Assembly: GCA_930367215.1 (NCBI GenBank)
Contig: OV884060.1
Span: forward strand, 175,905,253 to 175,969,252
Length of the DNA stretch: 64,000 nt
Direction of reading: 5' to 3'
From: Pollenia angustigena
Taxonomy: Eukaryota; Arthropoda; Insecta; Diptera; Polleniidae
This document shows, piece by piece, positions 33,827 to 45,184 of this stretch. Both the position numbers and the translations under genes were made by a program. Below the pieces are notes generated by a model. The model did not search any database and was not told the DNA's origin. It saw only the letters and a list, made by a program, of their open reading frames with translations. Within the stretch, counting starts at the first letter, position 1; each line of letters opens with the position of its first letter.

Positions 33827-35383
33827 TTGATGAACTTAAGCCTGATTATAAAAATACTTAATATTTGGATTAAAAACCATAAAAAGTTCAACAAAATAAC
33901 CACAATACTGATTATTGAAATAGCCGAACATTTTTTAGTATTCCGTACTTCGTTAAAAAATACAACAATTATAGTAAACTGTAGTGATTCGGATTATAAC
34001 GGTATTTTTTGTGCTCGAAGATGACAAACAGTCAAACGTTATTTTGTTTAATGATTTATTACACAAGCACTATTAGCGTTTGTGTTTTCCACAAATCGAC
34101 CGAACCTAAAACTAAAGAGCGATATTTAATGGTTATTTTCGAACACAGCCATAAAAAAAATCTTAAATAAGCATTATTATCCTATCAGAATTTTTGTGGA
34201 AGTGAGTCTATTTTTTTGTCCATCCCTTCCATATAAGACCGAAGGTACAATTTTTTCAGACTACTAACCCAACGATTTTTGTTTCACGGATAAACTAAAT
34301 ATTTTTTTTTTGCCGACCCCCATCTCTAACTTGTTTCCAAAAGATAAAGATTTTTCGATATTTCCGTTTCCAAACCCCCCTGAAATCAGTTTGGCACTCA
34401 AGACGTCGGCACACCTCCATTTAGAAACCTTGGCTCTAGGGTATCCCAGATTCGTGTTTACCAACTAAACTTTTGTTTTAAATTATTCCATGTTAACTAA
34501 TATTTGCTTGTATTCGTTCAACAATGATCTAATTCATGACACGTTTATGCTAAACTTGCAGTTTAAATAAGTCGAAACGAAAAAAAAGAAAGGAAAATAT
34601 AATAATTTTCTTTATTATTAATATTTTTCAATGTTTCTTTAGTTTAGTGCTCTTTTTTTTTGTTTTTGTTTAAAAAACACTTATGTAAATCGCTGCCTGG
34701 CTGTCAGTTTTTGTGTCTGTCTGGTTGTCTACTTAAGGAATTGTAGCGCAAAAATTTGTATTGAATTTCTTCTTTTATTTTAGTATTTTTTTCTTTGAAG
34801 ACTTAAAAGAACATTGACTTTATTAAAAAGTATGAACATTTTCGTAATTAAGTTTAATTTAAAGAAGAGAGTAGAGTTTCCTTTTTAAATTTCAATACTT
34901 TTGGTGTTAAGTGAAATCTAGTTTAACTTAATTGTTAAGATTTTAGTTATAATATTTTTATATATTATGGCTTAGAACTTGTAACACACTTGAAATATGT
35001 CAAAAATGTATATAATTAATTAACCCTGTTAAAAATTAAACGGATAGGTATATAACCTGAACCCTCTTTAGCACTTAAGAAACGACTTTGAAAGGTCTAC
35101 ATATAATGTTCACATAATCTATAGCAGAAGTACTATATGCATTTAAAGAAAATAAGAAACTATTCAATGAACTCAACAAGAACCTAGCCACTATACAAAA
35201 CCCATGTGGGCACAGACATATATGTAAAAGGACATAAGCACCACGACCCAAAGGGTATTTGTATTATAATAGACAAGTATTCCCGCAGTGAGGTGGTATC
35301 TTAGGCACAGTCTTAAAACACCAATAACTAGTGCAGAATGAACACCCCCTTTGGATTTCATGCAAATACTGGATAGTTGAAGA
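33827..35383. other. non-coding, nothing recognised
   Basis: AT-rich DNA with short ORFs only; no paired terminal repeats. Confidence 0.4.
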
Positions 35384-36244
35384 TAGCGTTGCCAGAATTA
35401 AGATTTTATCTTATTTTTGAAGATTTTTTTAAGAAAATAAGATTTGAAGATTTTTATTCTCTAATTAAGATTTTTTATTTTTAGAAATAAAGATTTTTAA
35501 CTTTAAGTTTGTACAACATACCTACATAACCGTTTTACAGTTTTTTAAACAGGGTATTGTCTATTGGTTTTGCACACTTGTACTAAAATGCATCATTATT
35601 TCTGGCCATACAAAACATTAAAAAAGCATCATAGATTCGTGGCTGTTAATTTTGGGAATATTGATGAAAAACAATTATTTGTGAAACGAAAAAATTTATT
35701 TTTATACACTCATGAAATTATTACAGTAACTGATTGTGGGTTATTAAATTCGTTTTCCGTATAGTTAAAATTTAATAAAAATATAGTTATTTTACGAATA
35801 ATTTTATTTTTTAAAATTTATGTTTTTCCGTATTTATTTTGTTATGTAGTTTGATTTTTGTCGGTTAAAATATATTTTTTAAAAGTAAAAACTATTCAAT
35901 TTTAAGAAATATGCTGTTTAATAAATAAAACATTTAAAAATTAATGTAAAAATCATTTGTTTGAAATGAAATGTAAATGATCCGTTTTTTAAATGAATTT
36001 TAAGTTGTTTAAAATAAATTTTCGTTTGAATTTAACTACATAATATTTTGAGTTTAAAGATTAAGGTATTAAAGAACAAAAATGATCATGTATTTAGTTA
36101 CTAAATTTTAGTACCAAAAGGTAAAACTAATGAAACTTAACCCTAGGATTACCGTCTTGGTCTGTCCAGACTTAATTTGTGTTTTCCTTGCAATGATACG
36201 TGCTGAATCGAATGAAACTAATTTGGATTCGATTGGAGCAAAGT

Positions 36245-36726
36245 ACACAGAAAAAATTATTAGTAGTTTTTTATCAATCAAAAAAATTATTTAAAAAGTA
36301 TTTAAATTTAATTAATGTGATAATTGAATCAATTATTTTTTTTGTTGAATGAAAATTAAAAACATAATTTTGATTTAATTAACATTTCAGTTGTTTTTAA
36401 ATAAATTTTGAATTAAAAAATTAATTAAATAACAAAAAATTATTTCGTTTAAAACAAAATAGTTCAAACTTGTGAAATTGTTGTTGGAAATTGTCGAAAT
36501 CAATCAACACATTGTTTGAAACGGCAAAGTTTTTTAACATTTTTTTAATTAAATTTAAAAATATTATTTATTGGGAAAAAAATATTCAAAATATTAAATT
36601 TTTAAAATTTTTAGTAATCAATATAATCATTTTGGTAATAGGTGCAAAATCAACAAATGGGTTGCTTGATTATATGAATTTGGAACAAATTTGGTGATTA
36701 GAGAAAATTTTTAATTTTTTCTGTGT
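36245..36726. mobile_element. 482-bp MITE, possible AGT duplication
   Basis: Both ends read 'acacagaaaaaatta' inward. AGT is present at 36242-36244 and 36727-36729. The very AT-rich interior is full of 'ttaattaaa' and 'aaaaatta' words. The 68-codon ORF at 36491-36697 is not credible. Confidence 0.65.
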
Positions 36727-37645
36727 AGTGGGGTGTAATTCTATTTTTATGTAAAAGTCTACGAAATTAACCTCTTCGCCAGACAAAATTCTTGTTTTCT
36801 TGCAATATTTTTCAAATGGGACACAATATCAAAAATACGGAAACGTGAATTCTATAAATGATATGTTCTGAATTGAATGAATCAAGTTTGTATCAATTCG
36901 CGTGCAATGTGCGAAATTAAGGACTACATATTCGATGACTTGCATTTAATATAAAATAATAAAATTACATAATAAATTCGTATAATCTAGCATAATAAGT
37001 AAAATAAATTTTTTTATATAATTGGGTTTGCATAGACCAAAAGGAGAACTTAGTGGAAAAAGTTACCGAAAATCCTTTTGGTTTGAAAATTCCACATTCC
37101 ATGTTTATGATAATTTTTAAACAAAGTATATATGTATGTATACTATGGTATTCATTCGGTTAACCGTTAATCGGTTAACCGATTAATTACTACCCGATTA
37201 ACTGATCGGTTAATTTAAAATTGGCTTTTTTCGATTAACGATTAAACAGGTTAATTTCAGTCGATTAACCGATGTAACAAAATTTTTGATTTTTTGTAGT
37301 ATTAAACCATATTTTTTAGTGTTTTTAAGAAGGGGTGAGTTCCAAAACGGCAGTTGAATTTTACAATGTTATCTGAACCAAAGTTCACCAAAAAAGTTAC
37401 CAAAGTGCACCAAAAAAGTTATGTCTAGAAATATTTTTTCCTACAATATATTTCTTAAAAGAATTTCATTTTTAAATTACAGTACAAAAACAAAAATTAA
37501 AGAATTCGGAAATGAACTTTTTTGCAGAATGCTCGGTGTTGAGCTTTGCCATGATGAGTAAGATGATGACCTGCCAACAGAAGAAACTCCGAAACAATTA
37601 GAAGTGTTAAAAATTTAAAAAATAAAACAGGACTCTAATGGCATA

Positions 37646-37852
37646 GTGGATGATTTTATATGTTTAGAAAAATCCAGTAAAAGGACTGAGAAATTAGAAA
37701 TTTTGTATTATGGGCTGCTTATGATTTCTCCAACATCTACGATAATTGAAAGAATTTTTCCATGTCAAAATTTATCAAAACTGAAGAAATGTGCCAAATT
37801 AACAAATTGTTTTTCTAAAAAATTATTTTATAAGATATCCTTAAACTATTGA
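37646..37852 (+). pseudogene. hAT transposase C-terminal (dimerisation) fragment
   Basis: The reading frame contains L-L-M-I-S-P-T-S-T-I-I-E-R-I-F, the hallmark of the hAT dimerisation region (L-x-I-P-x-T-S-x-x-x-E-R-x-F-S). It is followed by a run where 'K-x-R-x-x-L' would be expected. The upstream zinc-finger BED and DDE parts are missing or decayed. It lies between the ends of the element 37144-38582, in plus orientation. Confidence 0.75.
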
Positions 37853-37903
37853 AATAAAATGATCTCGCAGTTTATTTTTTAATATATACATAATACATAT
37901 GTA

Positions 37904-38135
37904 AACAAGTAAGAAAGTATAGTCGGTCATATGATATCCATATGATACCCTACACCACAGTATTTAAAACACATCATGCTTATGTGTCCATATTAATATG
38001 GACATCGTTAGTTCGACTCAGAAAGTGATTCTAAGTCGATCGGTATACTTTAAGGTGGGTCTAGGACCAATATTTTAAGGCGTTGCACACATCAGCACAA
38101 ATAATACCATCTCCACTATTGTGGCGTGGGTATAA
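37904..38135. repeat. dispersed 'aacaagtaagaaagtatagtcgg' repeat, copy 1
   Basis: It is colinear with 47742-48025. Shared words are 'aacaagtaagaaagtatagt', 'gttagttcgactcagaaag', 'cggtatac', 'ccaatattttaaggcgtt' and 'gtataaa'. I associate it with a repeat abundant in calyptrate genomes. This copy lacks the middle portion present in copy 2. It lies inside the 37144 hAT element. Confidence 0.75.
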
Positions 38136-38205
38136 AAATGTATAACATAGTTATGAATTATTTTTTTGTTTGCTCGTTTTAGTTCAAAAATTGTTAAGTT
38201 ATTAT

Positions 38206-38384
38206 GGCCCCTATTACGGTTTACAACTCAACTTAGTTGGGTTGTATTTTCGTAATTTTTGTGTTATGGTTGACAACTTTGCTAAATTGCTGTGAATAAA
38301 AACATAACAAAAATTACAACTGATCACAACCAGTTGTCTTTATTACAACTCAACTGAGTTGAGTTGTAAACGGCAATAGGGGCC
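38206..38384. mobile_element. 179-bp MITE
   Basis: Inverted ends 'ggcccctattacggtttaca' and, reverse-complemented, 'ggcccctattgccgtttaca', followed by 'actcaac' repeats. It is flanked by TAT on both sides. It sits within the 37144-38582 hAT element. Confidence 0.75.
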
Positions 38385-38834
38385 TATTTTTTTTTTACTA
38401 ATAAATTCCAAATAATAAATTTTTATTTATTGAAATTATTTAGTTTATAAAAAAAATTTTATTAATCGGTTAACCGATCAATAACAATATAACCCGATTA
38501 TTAACCGATTAAACCAAAACCTCGATTAATTAATCGAGCGATTAACTGATTATAGCAAAAGCCCGATTAAATGAATACCCTAATGTATACATAAGTGCTT
38601 AAGAATATCTTTTAAAAAGTGTACCAGCTTTATTTTTATAAAAATTTCAATAAGAATATAGTTAGGAAAATCCACATTTTTAATGAGCTTTCTTTAAATG
38701 CAATTTTCTCAAAATACCTTCGATATAACAACGGTATCAAAAAATATAATATTAAATTGAGAACCCTTAAGTTTTCATATGATGTATGAGCTTCATAGCT
38801 CCCAACTGTAATTTTTTTGACCAAAACTTATACA

Positions 38835-39392
38835 TCTATATATATAAAAGAGTTGCGTGAGTGACTGACTCATTCATCATCGACCAGCCCATGCCGCTGA
38901 CCCTAGATACTTGAAATTTGGACTAGCGATTGGTCACTCCCCAAATTGATCCACTTAGACGGGATTTTTCGAAATTCGAATGTTTAGGAGGTAAAAACGG
39001 AAAAATTCGTTAACCTTATATCTCCAAAACTAAAAGAGATGCAAAATAAAGGTGATACTTATCGTTGTTCTTTTGAAAAATAAGCGGACAGGTGTCTGGT
39101 ATTTTTTTGAAATTCGGCCCTATTAGGGAGTAATTTACCATCTTTTGAACCAATAAACATAGAAACAAAGTTAATACCACATTCGAAACTTATCAAAAAA
39201 ATACGTATAATAATTAAGTACTTTTCCGAAATTCGAACATTTAAGGGGTGAAAATCGTAACTATTTGCATTGACATATTCGTACTAAATTATGGGCTGCC
39301 ACTACAATACTGAAATTTTTGATACCTTAAAGGGGGAAAAATATAGTTCCCAAAGAAAAAGGAGACGTTTACGAAGTAGCGGGTTATGCTAG
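38835..39392 (+). mobile_element. non-autonomous Helitron-like element, 558 bp
   Basis: It begins 'tctatatatataaaagagtt' and ends 'gaagtagcgggttatgctag', inserted between A (38834) and T (39393). Helitrons start TC, end CTRR and insert between A and T without duplication. The 'tctatatatataaaa' head and 'acgaagtagcgggttatgctag' type tail match the arthropod consensus I know. No Rep/helicase sequence is present. Confidence 0.7.
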
Positions 39393-39916
39393 TCTCTAAT
39401 ATTAGAATTTAATTACTTTCGATAAAACTTTTTTATATAGATAAACTTTTTTACGTTCTTATTTATTAGAAACTAAATGCATTTAAAATGTATTTTTTTT
39501 GGAAAATTAAACTTAAAACACAATTTTAAACCTGCAATCTAATTTTGTATAACCGCAATTAAGTATTTGTATTTAAATAGTTTCCATAATAAAAAGTAGT
39601 TTCTGTAAAGAAATGAATAATTTTTACTTTTTTGCCCTTATTATAAAAAATTTTAAGATTTTTCTCTTCAAAATAAGATTTATTTCGCCAAAATCTCCTT
39701 CCAAGTAGGGAATGGTAAATCGATTTCGATTCCAATCGAAAATCGATTTTGTTATATAAAAAATATATTGCAATCGAATTTACGTATGCGATTTTATACT
39801 GAAATCGATTATTGGGCTTTTAAAATCGATTTTTTTATTTTTATAAAAATTTTGACAATTTTTAATTTTAATTTTAACTAAAACGATAAATTATGGGCAT
39901 GCACAATTAAACTTAT

Positions 39917-40498
39917 GGGCGATTCTATTCTGACGGGTGCAACATTTAGACGCTTTAAACGTCTTTTACTAATAGAAAGAAACACATTTGCAATTAAGTT
40001 ATTTCTAGAAGGGGTAACATTTTTTTATATACTATTGTTATCTATTTACAAAAATTTATATGAAACGATCAAATAGCCACGAGAGAGCTTTAAAGTGCAT
40101 GACGGGTGCAACCAAATCGGCCCACTTTCATAAGATCATACCACAAAAACACAAAACTCTGTTAATGTTTAAACTTTTATTGTATTTTTCTTTTTTAATG
40201 TGAAAGATGAGATATCAGACGATGATTATCAAATCAAACATCGTAGAGAAATATAATCCAATAACAAGAAATTTTCTCTTTAAGCCATGACGGGTGCAAC
40301 ATTTAATGAATTTTTTGTTCGCGCCAAATCTATGAATCTTAATGATTCGAAGTGCACGACAAATTTATATTTTAGCTTACGTCCAACAAAATTATATTAT
40401 TATAAAATATAGATATTTTACTTTAAGTTGGCATCAAAAAGTGTCAAATAGTGTGATTTGAAAATTGATGTTAAAAGTTGTCTAGAATAGAATCGCCC
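39917..40498. mobile_element. 582-bp MITE with internal 'gacgggtgcaac' repeats
   Basis: Ends 'gggcgattctattct' on both strands. Duplication TTAT at 39913-39916 and 40499-40502. The word 'tgacgggtgcaac' occurs three times in the same orientation (~39931, 40099, 40288), spaced ~168 and ~189 bp. It is nested within the 39706-41398 hAT element. The superfamily is not determined; the 4-bp duplication is unusual. Confidence 0.8.
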
Positions 40499-40968
40499 TT
40501 ATTTTTTTGTGCGTCTGTAGGTATGCTTATGCAGTTTCCCAATTCTAAAGTTGTAGTTTTACGTATTAATCTATTAGAAGTATACCAACTTCCAACTTTA
40601 ATATAAGGGCTCTTGTTATTCAGAAATTAAAGTCATCAATGGACAGTGAACAAAACAGTCCTAAACATATCGTACCGAACCAAACACTGAAAGTCAGCTT
40701 CGTTTAAATCAGCATATTATAGAAACACAACAGGTGACAACATGTCATTCCTGTGGAAAAACGCTAATATTTATACAGACCAGTGTAGTTTTAAGCAGAG
40801 TGAAAAAACAAAAAGTATGTAATTTATCCTATCAAATACGAAATATCTCTGCATCTTTCTGAAATCAATGACATGCAAACATTTGTTTTCTAAAACTATT
40901 TAATAGTAACTTAGCAGGAATTATTGTCGTAATCCTTTGAAATACTATCCATACATTCAGGCTTGTCA

Positions 40969-41066
40969 CAGAAATCAATTCCGATCAAAAGTGATTTCGT
41001 TTTATATCAAGCAAGATACGAAATCACTTCCACTTTCTATCAGAATTAATTTATGTGACAGGCCTG
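40969..41066. mobile_element. ~98-bp hairpin MITE
   Basis: Ends 'caggcttgtcaca' and, reverse-complemented, 'caggcctgtcaca'. Arms continue 'aaatcaattc' and 'agtgatttcg' around a short loop. CAGG termini suggest hAT, but no duplication is visible. Confidence 0.6.
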
Positions 41067-41430
41067 ATTGACTACACAAGAATACAATTTTAATATGTGA
41101 AATGTACATGCACTTGTTCCTCTGAAGGCCATCTCAAAATTTACACATTTTCACTTTTTACAGAACTATAAAAAGTAGTCATATCTACCCACTGCAAAAA
41201 TCTAATTTTAATTTCTCTAGTAGTAGTAGTAGTTTGCCTTTGTGATATAATTTATAAGTTTGCAAATTAATCTTAAACGATTATGAAATCGATTTTAGAA
41301 TCGATTTTGAGGTTCGATTAATCGATTTCAAAAACCGAAATAAAAAAAGTCGATCGAAAAATCGAAAATCGATTTTGGAGTCCATTTACCATTTCCTACT
41401 TCCAAGTCTTCTGGCAACGCTGGTTGAAGA

Positions 41431-42853
41431 TATGATTTTGAGAAATGTAAAATTTTAGTGTCTTTTAAATATACTCAAATTCCTACTCGATGAAAATATT
41501 AAATATTTCAAGAGGTTTTTTTTGCACTTGTCCCCATTGTGCACCTTTTAGAAAATTTAACATGATCATCTATTATTCATTCTCTTTCTACTATACATTT
41601 AAATTTTAGTATATAATTTTTTTTTTTTTTTACTTTGTATTTCTTGCGAAATTTTTTTGTGTTAAATTTTATAAAGCATTTTAATTTAGGTCATTAGACG
41701 TTTAAATAACAAAAACAAACCTCATAACTACTAACAAACGATTCTACAACGAATCATACAAGTTTCAGCTCAAGTCTAAAGATTGATTTAAACAAAAAAG
41801 AAAAAACCGTAAAAAAATAAAATTGAAAGCTTTGGATACAGACAAACGTAATGCCAAAAAAAAAAAAAAAAAATTAAATATGCTAATTAGTCAATATTAT
41901 ACCGCAAATGAAAATACAGAATACATAAATAAAAAAAAAAAATTTACATTCATAGAAAAAAATTAAAGACACGGCACAAATTGGAAATACATTTATATTT
42001 ATCGCACAACATCTGTAACTAAAAATATATCTTTTTGTAACTATAACGAAACATTTTTTTTTATTTATAACTACAAATATTTGCACAAATTAAACAAGAA
42101 TTTCATTCAAAAACATATTTTGCCTTAATAATTTTTCCTTTCAATTTTCTATTATTTAATAAATATTCACTTGTATTTATTATTTTCCTGTTACACGTCA
42201 CACATACTTTTCACGAAATTCTTAAAATGCATTTTTAAATATTTTTTTTTTTTTGGCGGCCATAAATTTAAAAATAATTTTTTTTTTATATATTATAGAT
42301 TAAGACATAATAGCTGCGCTGTTCTTCAAATATTATTATTGTTATCTTTTATTAAATCTCTTATAGATTTCTTTCTTTTTAAAAATATAAAAAGAAAGTC
42401 ATATGAAAAATTATTTTGCTCTGCATGGGAATTTTATCAAAAACAAAATATCACTTTCGAATATTTTGGCATTACGCCATTTGAAGATCTTGAACTTAAA
42501 ACATTTTTGTTTGGCTGGGTGGTATGCGTGTGTGTGTGTGCATTTGATTGAACACATTTCTAGTAAATGATCTTGAAAAAAGTTATAATCATAAAATGAT
42601 TAGATACATTTTGACAAGTAATAAATTGTTTTGTTTGTTTGGGAGAAGACAATACAAAGTCAAAATTTCACTTTTAAAAAGAATTTTATTTTCAGTCGGC
42701 AGGCAACAAAACTGGAAAAATGTAGCCAAATAGTCTCTAAGAATTTTTTGCGAACTTGGAAATAAGTGATAACATGTTTTGACTTTGAAGGAGCTCAGGA
42801 GACAAACACAAATAACCTTCTATGCAAAAGAAGCCTAATTTGTATTAAAAGAG
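41431..42853. other. non-coding with poly-A/T and (TG)n tracts
   Basis: It includes an A run at ~41859-41876 and a (GT)n tract at ~42528-42540. The 126-codon frame at 42171-42551 is F/K/I/L-rich, low in complexity, and lacks any domain; I treat it as chance. Confidence 0.45.
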
Positions 42854-42856
42854 TTA

Positions 42857-43196
42857 TGGCCGTTTTCTCATTATACGATTATCTCTTTTCCCAACGAAAA
42901 ACTGCACATTAAAGAAATTTGGTTTTCTCAATGTCTAATTTGCTTCTATTCTGTCGCAAAGCTAACCAGCACTCATCTGCCAATTAGTTATTTTCCTTTT
43001 ATTTGCCGTACAGATAAATTTAATCAGCTGACTCCCAGCTTTAACTTGTATTTTGAGAGGTGTTGCCAGTTGAAAACAATGTTTTTTGTCGGTATATTGA
43101 GAAACCCAAAATCGTTAACGGACAGTTTATCGCTCTAATAAATTTTTGTTGACATTAAATAACAGCCAGGTTATCGATACATTGAGAAAATGGCCC
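42857..43196. mobile_element. 340-bp MITE with TTA duplication
   Basis: Inverted ends 'tggccgttttctcattatac' and, reverse-complemented, 'gggccattttctcaatgtat', followed by 'cgatta' variants. TTA lies at 42854-42856 and 43197-43199, a PIF/Harbinger-type duplication. Confidence 0.7.
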
Positions 43197-43199
43197 TTA

Positions 43200-44398
43200 A
43201 AAAGTTTTGTAAAATTTCATAAATATCCACAGGGTGCTTTACCCCTGTTGTGTCTAATTCTGGAAGTCGTTATCGAAGAATACTTATTCGTTTCGAAAGA
43301 GATTTTATTTCTAATTCTTTCAGTCGATACTGAAAGAATGGAAGTTATTGTTTCAGTATTGTGAAAACTTAAAAAAATGCTTTACAATACTAAAAAAATA
43401 ATTTCGATTCGTTTAGTATCGGCTGAAAGAATTAAAATAAAATTGCTTTCGAATCGATCACGAATGCTAACATTGAAACCCAGGTGTTTTTATGACAAAC
43501 CTCAGCACGCCCAAAAAATGGGTCAAAATGTTGACCTAATTTTTTTCAATAAAAATAAAAAAATCAGGCAAGTATGATTATTTTCTAAAAAGTTTTATCA
43601 AAATTTTGAATTAATAAGATTTTGTTTTTCGTGCTTAATTTCCAATTTTTATTCTTGCTAAATACACTGTAATTTATTGTTGAAGGATAAGAAAGTTTCT
43701 ATGCGCATTTCACTGGTTGCTAAGGCCAGATCATCAGGAAACCTTCTCCTAAAAAATTTAAGAAAAGCTAAAGATATTAGCAAATAAAACAGCAGAGTGA
43801 ATGAGAATTACAAACACTCAAACAAACACTCTTATTTGCAACGATATCAAAGTTTAAACAAAATACCAAAAATAAACAGTGAGTTTATCTTTTTTTACAT
43901 TCCCCACAACAATTGGTTGAAATTCTCCGAACATTAATTGTACAACTACATATAGAAACTGGATTTAGAAAAACCAAAATCAAATTGCTTTATTACTACG
44001 CAAGTTAATTAAAATAAAGCAATTTACCAGTTCCATTTTTTATGCCATGCACTTGCAAAGTTATAACTAAAGTAATATTTGGGAATACAAATTTTTTAAT
44101 TAATAAGATTTTGTTTGTCGTGCTTGATTCTTGATAAATACAACAAATGTTGCGCAATTTGTGTATTGTTTTTATTGGTGATGCTTTATCAACGCATTTG
44201 TTTTTAGATGGCTAGTCCACATCACCTGCACGTAAGACGACCATGCCAATGTACACACTGGCTCAACTGTTTTGCACGTAGAGCCGTAGTGTACCACAAG
44301 TCGTTGGTATCCATATCATCTTATTAAGGCCAAAACTTGTTGGTTATAATAGCATTCGCCCTTTACGGTTCTCAAAGAAATAAATACCCCGATGACAA
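43200..44398. other. non-coding; likely includes decayed 5' part of the Tc1 element
   Basis: An internal inverted set 'attctttcagtcgatactga' occurs near 43313-43430. I could not identify the left terminal repeat of the Tc1 copy or its N-terminal coding region. Confidence 0.4.
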
Positions 44399-44963
44399 TT
44401 GGAATCGGTTATTTGGTCCGATGAGGCAAAAATTAACCGATTCCAATCTGATGGTAAGGAATATTTCTGGAGCAGACCTCATGAATCTATTCAAAATTAT
44501 CATGTGAAACAAATCGTTAAACATGGCGGCGGTAGCTTAATGATTTGGAGCTGTTTCACTTGGTGGCATTTTGGACCTATGGTAAGAATTAATGGAATTA
44601 TGAAGAAAGAGGATTCCCTTCGTATTCATCACACCCATTTACCCGATTTTGTTTGTCCAACAGGACGGAAACACAAAACACACGGCTAAAGTCGTCAAAA
44701 AATGGCTGTCTAAACAAAAATTTCAGGTAATACAATGGCCAGCACAGAATCCGGATCAAAATCCAAAAGAGAATTTGTGGTCCGTATTGAAAAGACGATT
44801 GGGACAACACAATCGAGCGCCTAATAGTATTGCAGACCTTTGGAGCCGTGTAAAGGTAGAATGGGAAAATATTCCAAGTGAATTTGGAGAGAATTTGGTG
44901 GAAAGCATGCCGAGGCGTGTAAACAATGTCATTAAAAATAAAGGATTGTGGATACCATACTAA
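44399..44963 (+). pseudogene. Tc1-family transposase, DD34E catalytic domain, frameshifted
   Basis: The first frame (44399-44689) carries V-I-W-S-D-E-A-K (first Asp), Y-F-W-S-R, and H-G-G-G-S-L-M-I-W-S-C. The second frame (44649-44963) carries V-Q-Q-D-G-N-T-K-H-T-A-K (second Asp), W-P-A-Q-N-P-D-Q-N-P-K-E-N-L-W (Glu) and a C-terminus closing at TAA. Exactly 34 residues separate the second Asp from the Glu, defining Tc1 (DD34E). The frame shift and probable ~15-20 residue deletion lie near 44645. The N-terminal paired-like DNA-binding domain is missing, so it is inactive. Confidence 0.85.
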
Positions 44964-45184
44964 AAATGGCAAATCTTAATAATACTGAAGAATCGTGCAA
45001 AACTGAGTAAATTGAGCTGACTTATTTGTTTATATTGAATTTTTTTGTTTTTGATCTGTGATTACTACATTCAATACGCATTTTTTTAGCTAATATAATA
45101 AAGTATAATTGGTAAACATTTTTTGAAATTCGCTCTTGTATTTAGCAAGATATGAAGCAGTAAATAGAAATATGCTGAGCATGT

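Larger units (their letters stand above)
37144..38582 (+). mobile_element. hAT element, 1.44 kb, with transposase remnant, 8-bp TSD
   Basis: Duplication ATGTATAC at 37136-37143 and 38583-38590. Ends: 'tatggtattcatt' left, 'tagggtattcatt' as the reverse complement of the right. 'cggttaaccgattaa' type palindromes are clustered within 120 bp of each end. It encodes a fragment of a hAT C-terminal dimerisation domain (37646-37852). Two further repeats (37904-38135, 38206-38384) lie inside. The whole sits inside the 35384-41422 element. Confidence 0.85.
39706..41398. mobile_element. hAT-like element, 1.69 kb, 8-bp TSD
   Basis: Duplication CTTCCAAG at 39698-39705 and 41399-41406. Ends: 'tagggaatggtaaat' and, reverse-complemented, 'taggaaatggtaaat'. 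Both subterminal regions are packed with 'aaaatcgatttt' and 'aatcgat' words (more than eight copies each). It is nested in the 35384-41422 element and carries MITEs at 39917-40498 and 40969-41066. Confidence 0.85.
35384..41422. mobile_element. hAT-like element expanded to 6.04 kb by nested insertions
   Basis: Duplication GTTGAAGA at 35376-35383 and 41423-41430. Ends: 'tagcgttgccagaa' left, and 'cagcgttgccagaa' as the reverse complement of the right. CAG(T/C)GTTGCCA is a common insect hAT terminus. 'aagatttt' repeats are dense near both ends (35400-35500 and 39650-39705). Subtracting the nested elements (36245-36726, 37144-38582, 38835-39392, 39706-41398) leaves ~1.9 kb without recognisable transposase. 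Confidence 0.8.

Noticed and set aside
42171..42551. 126-codon ORF, the longest unassigned frame outside repeats
   Set aside because: F/I/K/L-rich, AT-driven composition, phenylalanine runs from T tracts, no domain or splice context.
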